31,905 nucleotides of DNA from a virus, in IMG/VR virus record IMGVR_UViG_3300027908_000043, positions 1-31,905 of that record. One strand, 5' to 3'. Position numbers and translations under genes: made by a program. Within the stretch, counting starts at the first letter, position 1, and every line of letters starts with the position of its first letter. Shown here one piece after another: positions 30,959 through 31,905 of the stretch. Under the pieces are notes generated by a model. The model had not been told where the DNA came from and searched no databases. It saw only the letters and a program-made list of their open reading frames with translations.

Positions 30959-31176
30959 AGCTAATCGTAGAGGCCTTATCTACTTCACTAACCATCATTA
31001 AGGGCATTCGAAGAAGTGTGCCTACTTAACTCCAGTAAGGATTACTTCATCTCTGCGCGCGACCACGGCAGCATCGCGCGCAAGCCTTCCCGTTCTCCAA
31101 AACTCACGTCTTGGAGTTGTGATGATCTTCTGTTAAAGGCTGGGAAGAGGCGTCGACTACTCCTCAAAAGCCTGGG
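30959..31176. other. Noncoding stretch upstream of HNH gene
   Basis: No supported gene is seen between the palindrome and the hairpin at 31177. Base use is mixed, with A+T-rich patches, unlike the coding parts. It may hold the promoter of the HNH operon, since the terminator upstream would stop transcripts from the nuclease genes. Confidence 0.4.
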
Positions 31177-31210
31177 CCTGGGCGGTGTTCGGCCAAATGC
31201 GCCGCCCAGG
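31177..31210 (-). terminator. Hairpin terminator candidate after the 31213-31755 gene
   Basis: CCTGGGCGG (31177-31185) pairs with CCGCCCAGG (31202-31210), nine base pairs with a 16-base loop. On the minus strand it starts three bases after the stop codon and is followed within about ten bases by TTTT, separated by CCCAGGC, so the T-tract is short and offset. Moderate candidate. Confidence 0.5.
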
Positions 31211-31212
31211 TT

Positions 31213-31755
31213 CTACTTCAGCACCTCCCTCGCGAACGCCATCGCATCTTCGATGGCCTCTTCGTTGTTCTCCTTCGGATCCAGCTCGTCCATGCCGTGC
31301 AGCACTTCATGCGGCACGAGGAAACAAGGGCGCCCCTTCTGCAACTTCTCGCCCCAGAACTCCGACTGCTTGCCTTCCCGCCCAAACACCCAGCCCATCA
31401 GCGTGACCTGCGGCAATTTGACGAACGCCTTGATGAAGGGCTGGTCGTCCCTGTCTGGCGGATGCAGCGCCATCCCGGCGTTCGGGCCGTCATAGGTGGA
31501 GGCTCGCACCTGATACCGCTGGCCGACATCGACGGCGCTGAGGTTGCGGAAAGAGCCGTTCCAAAACACGCCAAAATGTTTGGCGACCGTCAGCTCGCCC
31601 AGGCATCCGTTGATCTGGTAGTCGAACCCCGTGTCCTCGCATCCGTACCGGCCTTGCCGGTGGCTGCGGATCGCGTCGAGGGCTCGCTGGACACCGGCCA
31701 TGACGGCGAGGTGCATTTCCGATCCGGTGAGATTGTAGGTCACCGTTTTCATCAT
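31213..31755 (-). CDS. Conserved phage protein, possibly nuclease-like
   Basis: The protein has 180 residues. I choose the ATG at 31755, which overlaps the nuclease stop in ATGA. Blocks are MHLAVMAGVQRALDAIRSHR, QINGCLGELTVAKHFGVFWN, NLSAVDVGQRYQVRASTYDG and KLPQVTLMGWVFGREGKQ. The order Glu (GELTVAK), Asp (VDVG), then beta-strand QVRAS recalls PD-(D/E)xK-type folds, with Arg where Lys is usual, and I recognise the family from several phages without a known role. It stands directly downstream of a VRR-NUC nuclease, so a DNA-processing role is plausible. Confidence 0.65.
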   Translation of the reverse strand: MMKTVTYNLTGSEMHLAVMAGVQRALDAIRSHRQGRYGCEDTGFDYQINGCLGELTVAKHFGVFWNGSFRNLSAVDVGQRYQVRASTYDGPNAGMALHPPDRDDQPFIKAFVKLPQVTLMGWVFGREGKQSEFWGEKLQKGRPCFLVPHEVLHGMDELDPKENNEEAIEDAMAFAREVLK

Positions 31756-31905
31756 TGGCGGATGGCCCCCCAATGTTTGAGGACTTGGATCGGCGCGTCA
31801 CGACCATAGGCGACGGCGTAGGGGACGCCGCGCGCGATCATGATGAGCTTGATCTTGTTCTGGTCGTCCGACAGCTCGCCGTCGTCGGCCTTGAGTTCCA
31901 GCCAG
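31752..31905 (-). CDS. VRR-NUC nuclease, C-terminal part (cut by window edge)
   Basis: The last 50 residues are present. WLELKADDGELSDDQNKIKL is the core of the VRR-NUC domain, with the E-x-K catalytic pair (ELK) and following helix. Then comes ARGVPYAVAYGRDAPIQVLK and a terminal HWGAIRQ, also typical. VRR-NUC proteins are small phage and bacterial nucleases of the PD-(D/E)xK superfamily, commonly in replication or recombination modules. This suggests that early replication genes continue to the right of this window. Confidence 0.85.
   Translation of the reverse strand, partial: WLELKADDGELSDDQNKIKLIMIARGVPYAVAYGRDAPIQVLKHWGAIRQ

Noticed and set aside
31016-31495. A 159-codon plus-strand frame
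   Set aside because: Its second half is antisense to the conserved 31213-31755 gene, and it is Ser-rich without motifs.

Overview
The window is almost entirely tailed-phage DNA, G+C-rich and typical of an alphaproteobacterial phage or prophage. Three things point to a Hyphomicrobiales-type host: the codon and G+C style, the AGG/CCT anticodon-stem form of an initiator tRNA, and a short bacterial dehydrogenase fragment at the left edge. The virion genes (P22-like portal, ATP-dependent terminase, nozzle-like tail protein, fibres with self-cleaving chaperone ends) suggest a short-tailed (podovirus-like) particle. No integrase, DNA polymerase or phage RNA polymerase is visible here.

Left half (1-23161, minus strand, transcribed right to left): one very long, tightly coupled late operon. 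Most neighbours overlap by ATGA, GTGA or TGATG. In transcription order it holds small early-late proteins (23161 to 20060), a possible small terminase, two cysteine-rich proteins, the large terminase, a zinc-ribbon protein, portal, a small protein, scaffold, major capsid, two structural or unknown proteins, a lysis cassette (GH19 endolysin plus five small membrane proteins, 8025-10096), a tail adaptor, two related tail fibres, a nozzle-like protein, and a Gln-rich ejection-like protein. It ends in an M15-type peptidase whose reading frame runs without a stop into a D-2-hydroxyacid dehydrogenase fragment (1-113). That join is either the prophage/host boundary or an assembly chimera.

Control region (23162-25415): it contains three 14-bp GTWARA-type dyads upstream of the late operon, a small HTH gene bracketed by a 14-bp inverted repeat, about 850 bases without a convincing gene but rich in hairpins, a zinc-finger protein gene, and a further pair of GTTAGA half-sites in front of the rightward operon.

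Right part, plus strand (25416-30069): a regulatory operon (XRE-like protein, winged-helix-like protein, a second XRE protein, a small membrane protein and unknowns) ends at a strong intrinsic terminator (27617-27655). The terminator's T-tract touches the ribosome binding site of the next gene. Beyond it lie a His/Asp/Pro-rich protein, an Ig-like-domain protein, a complete initiator tRNA-fMet gene, a Pro/Gly-rich protein and a small basic protein. The tRNA is the most unusual element: it starts on the base after one stop codon and ends three bases before the next Shine-Dalgarno sequence.

Right edge, minus strand (30066-31905): a convergent operon with a VRR-NUC nuclease (cut by the window edge), a conserved phage protein, an HNH endonuclease and two small unknown proteins. 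It ends tail to tail with the plus-strand operon, with overlapping stop codons.
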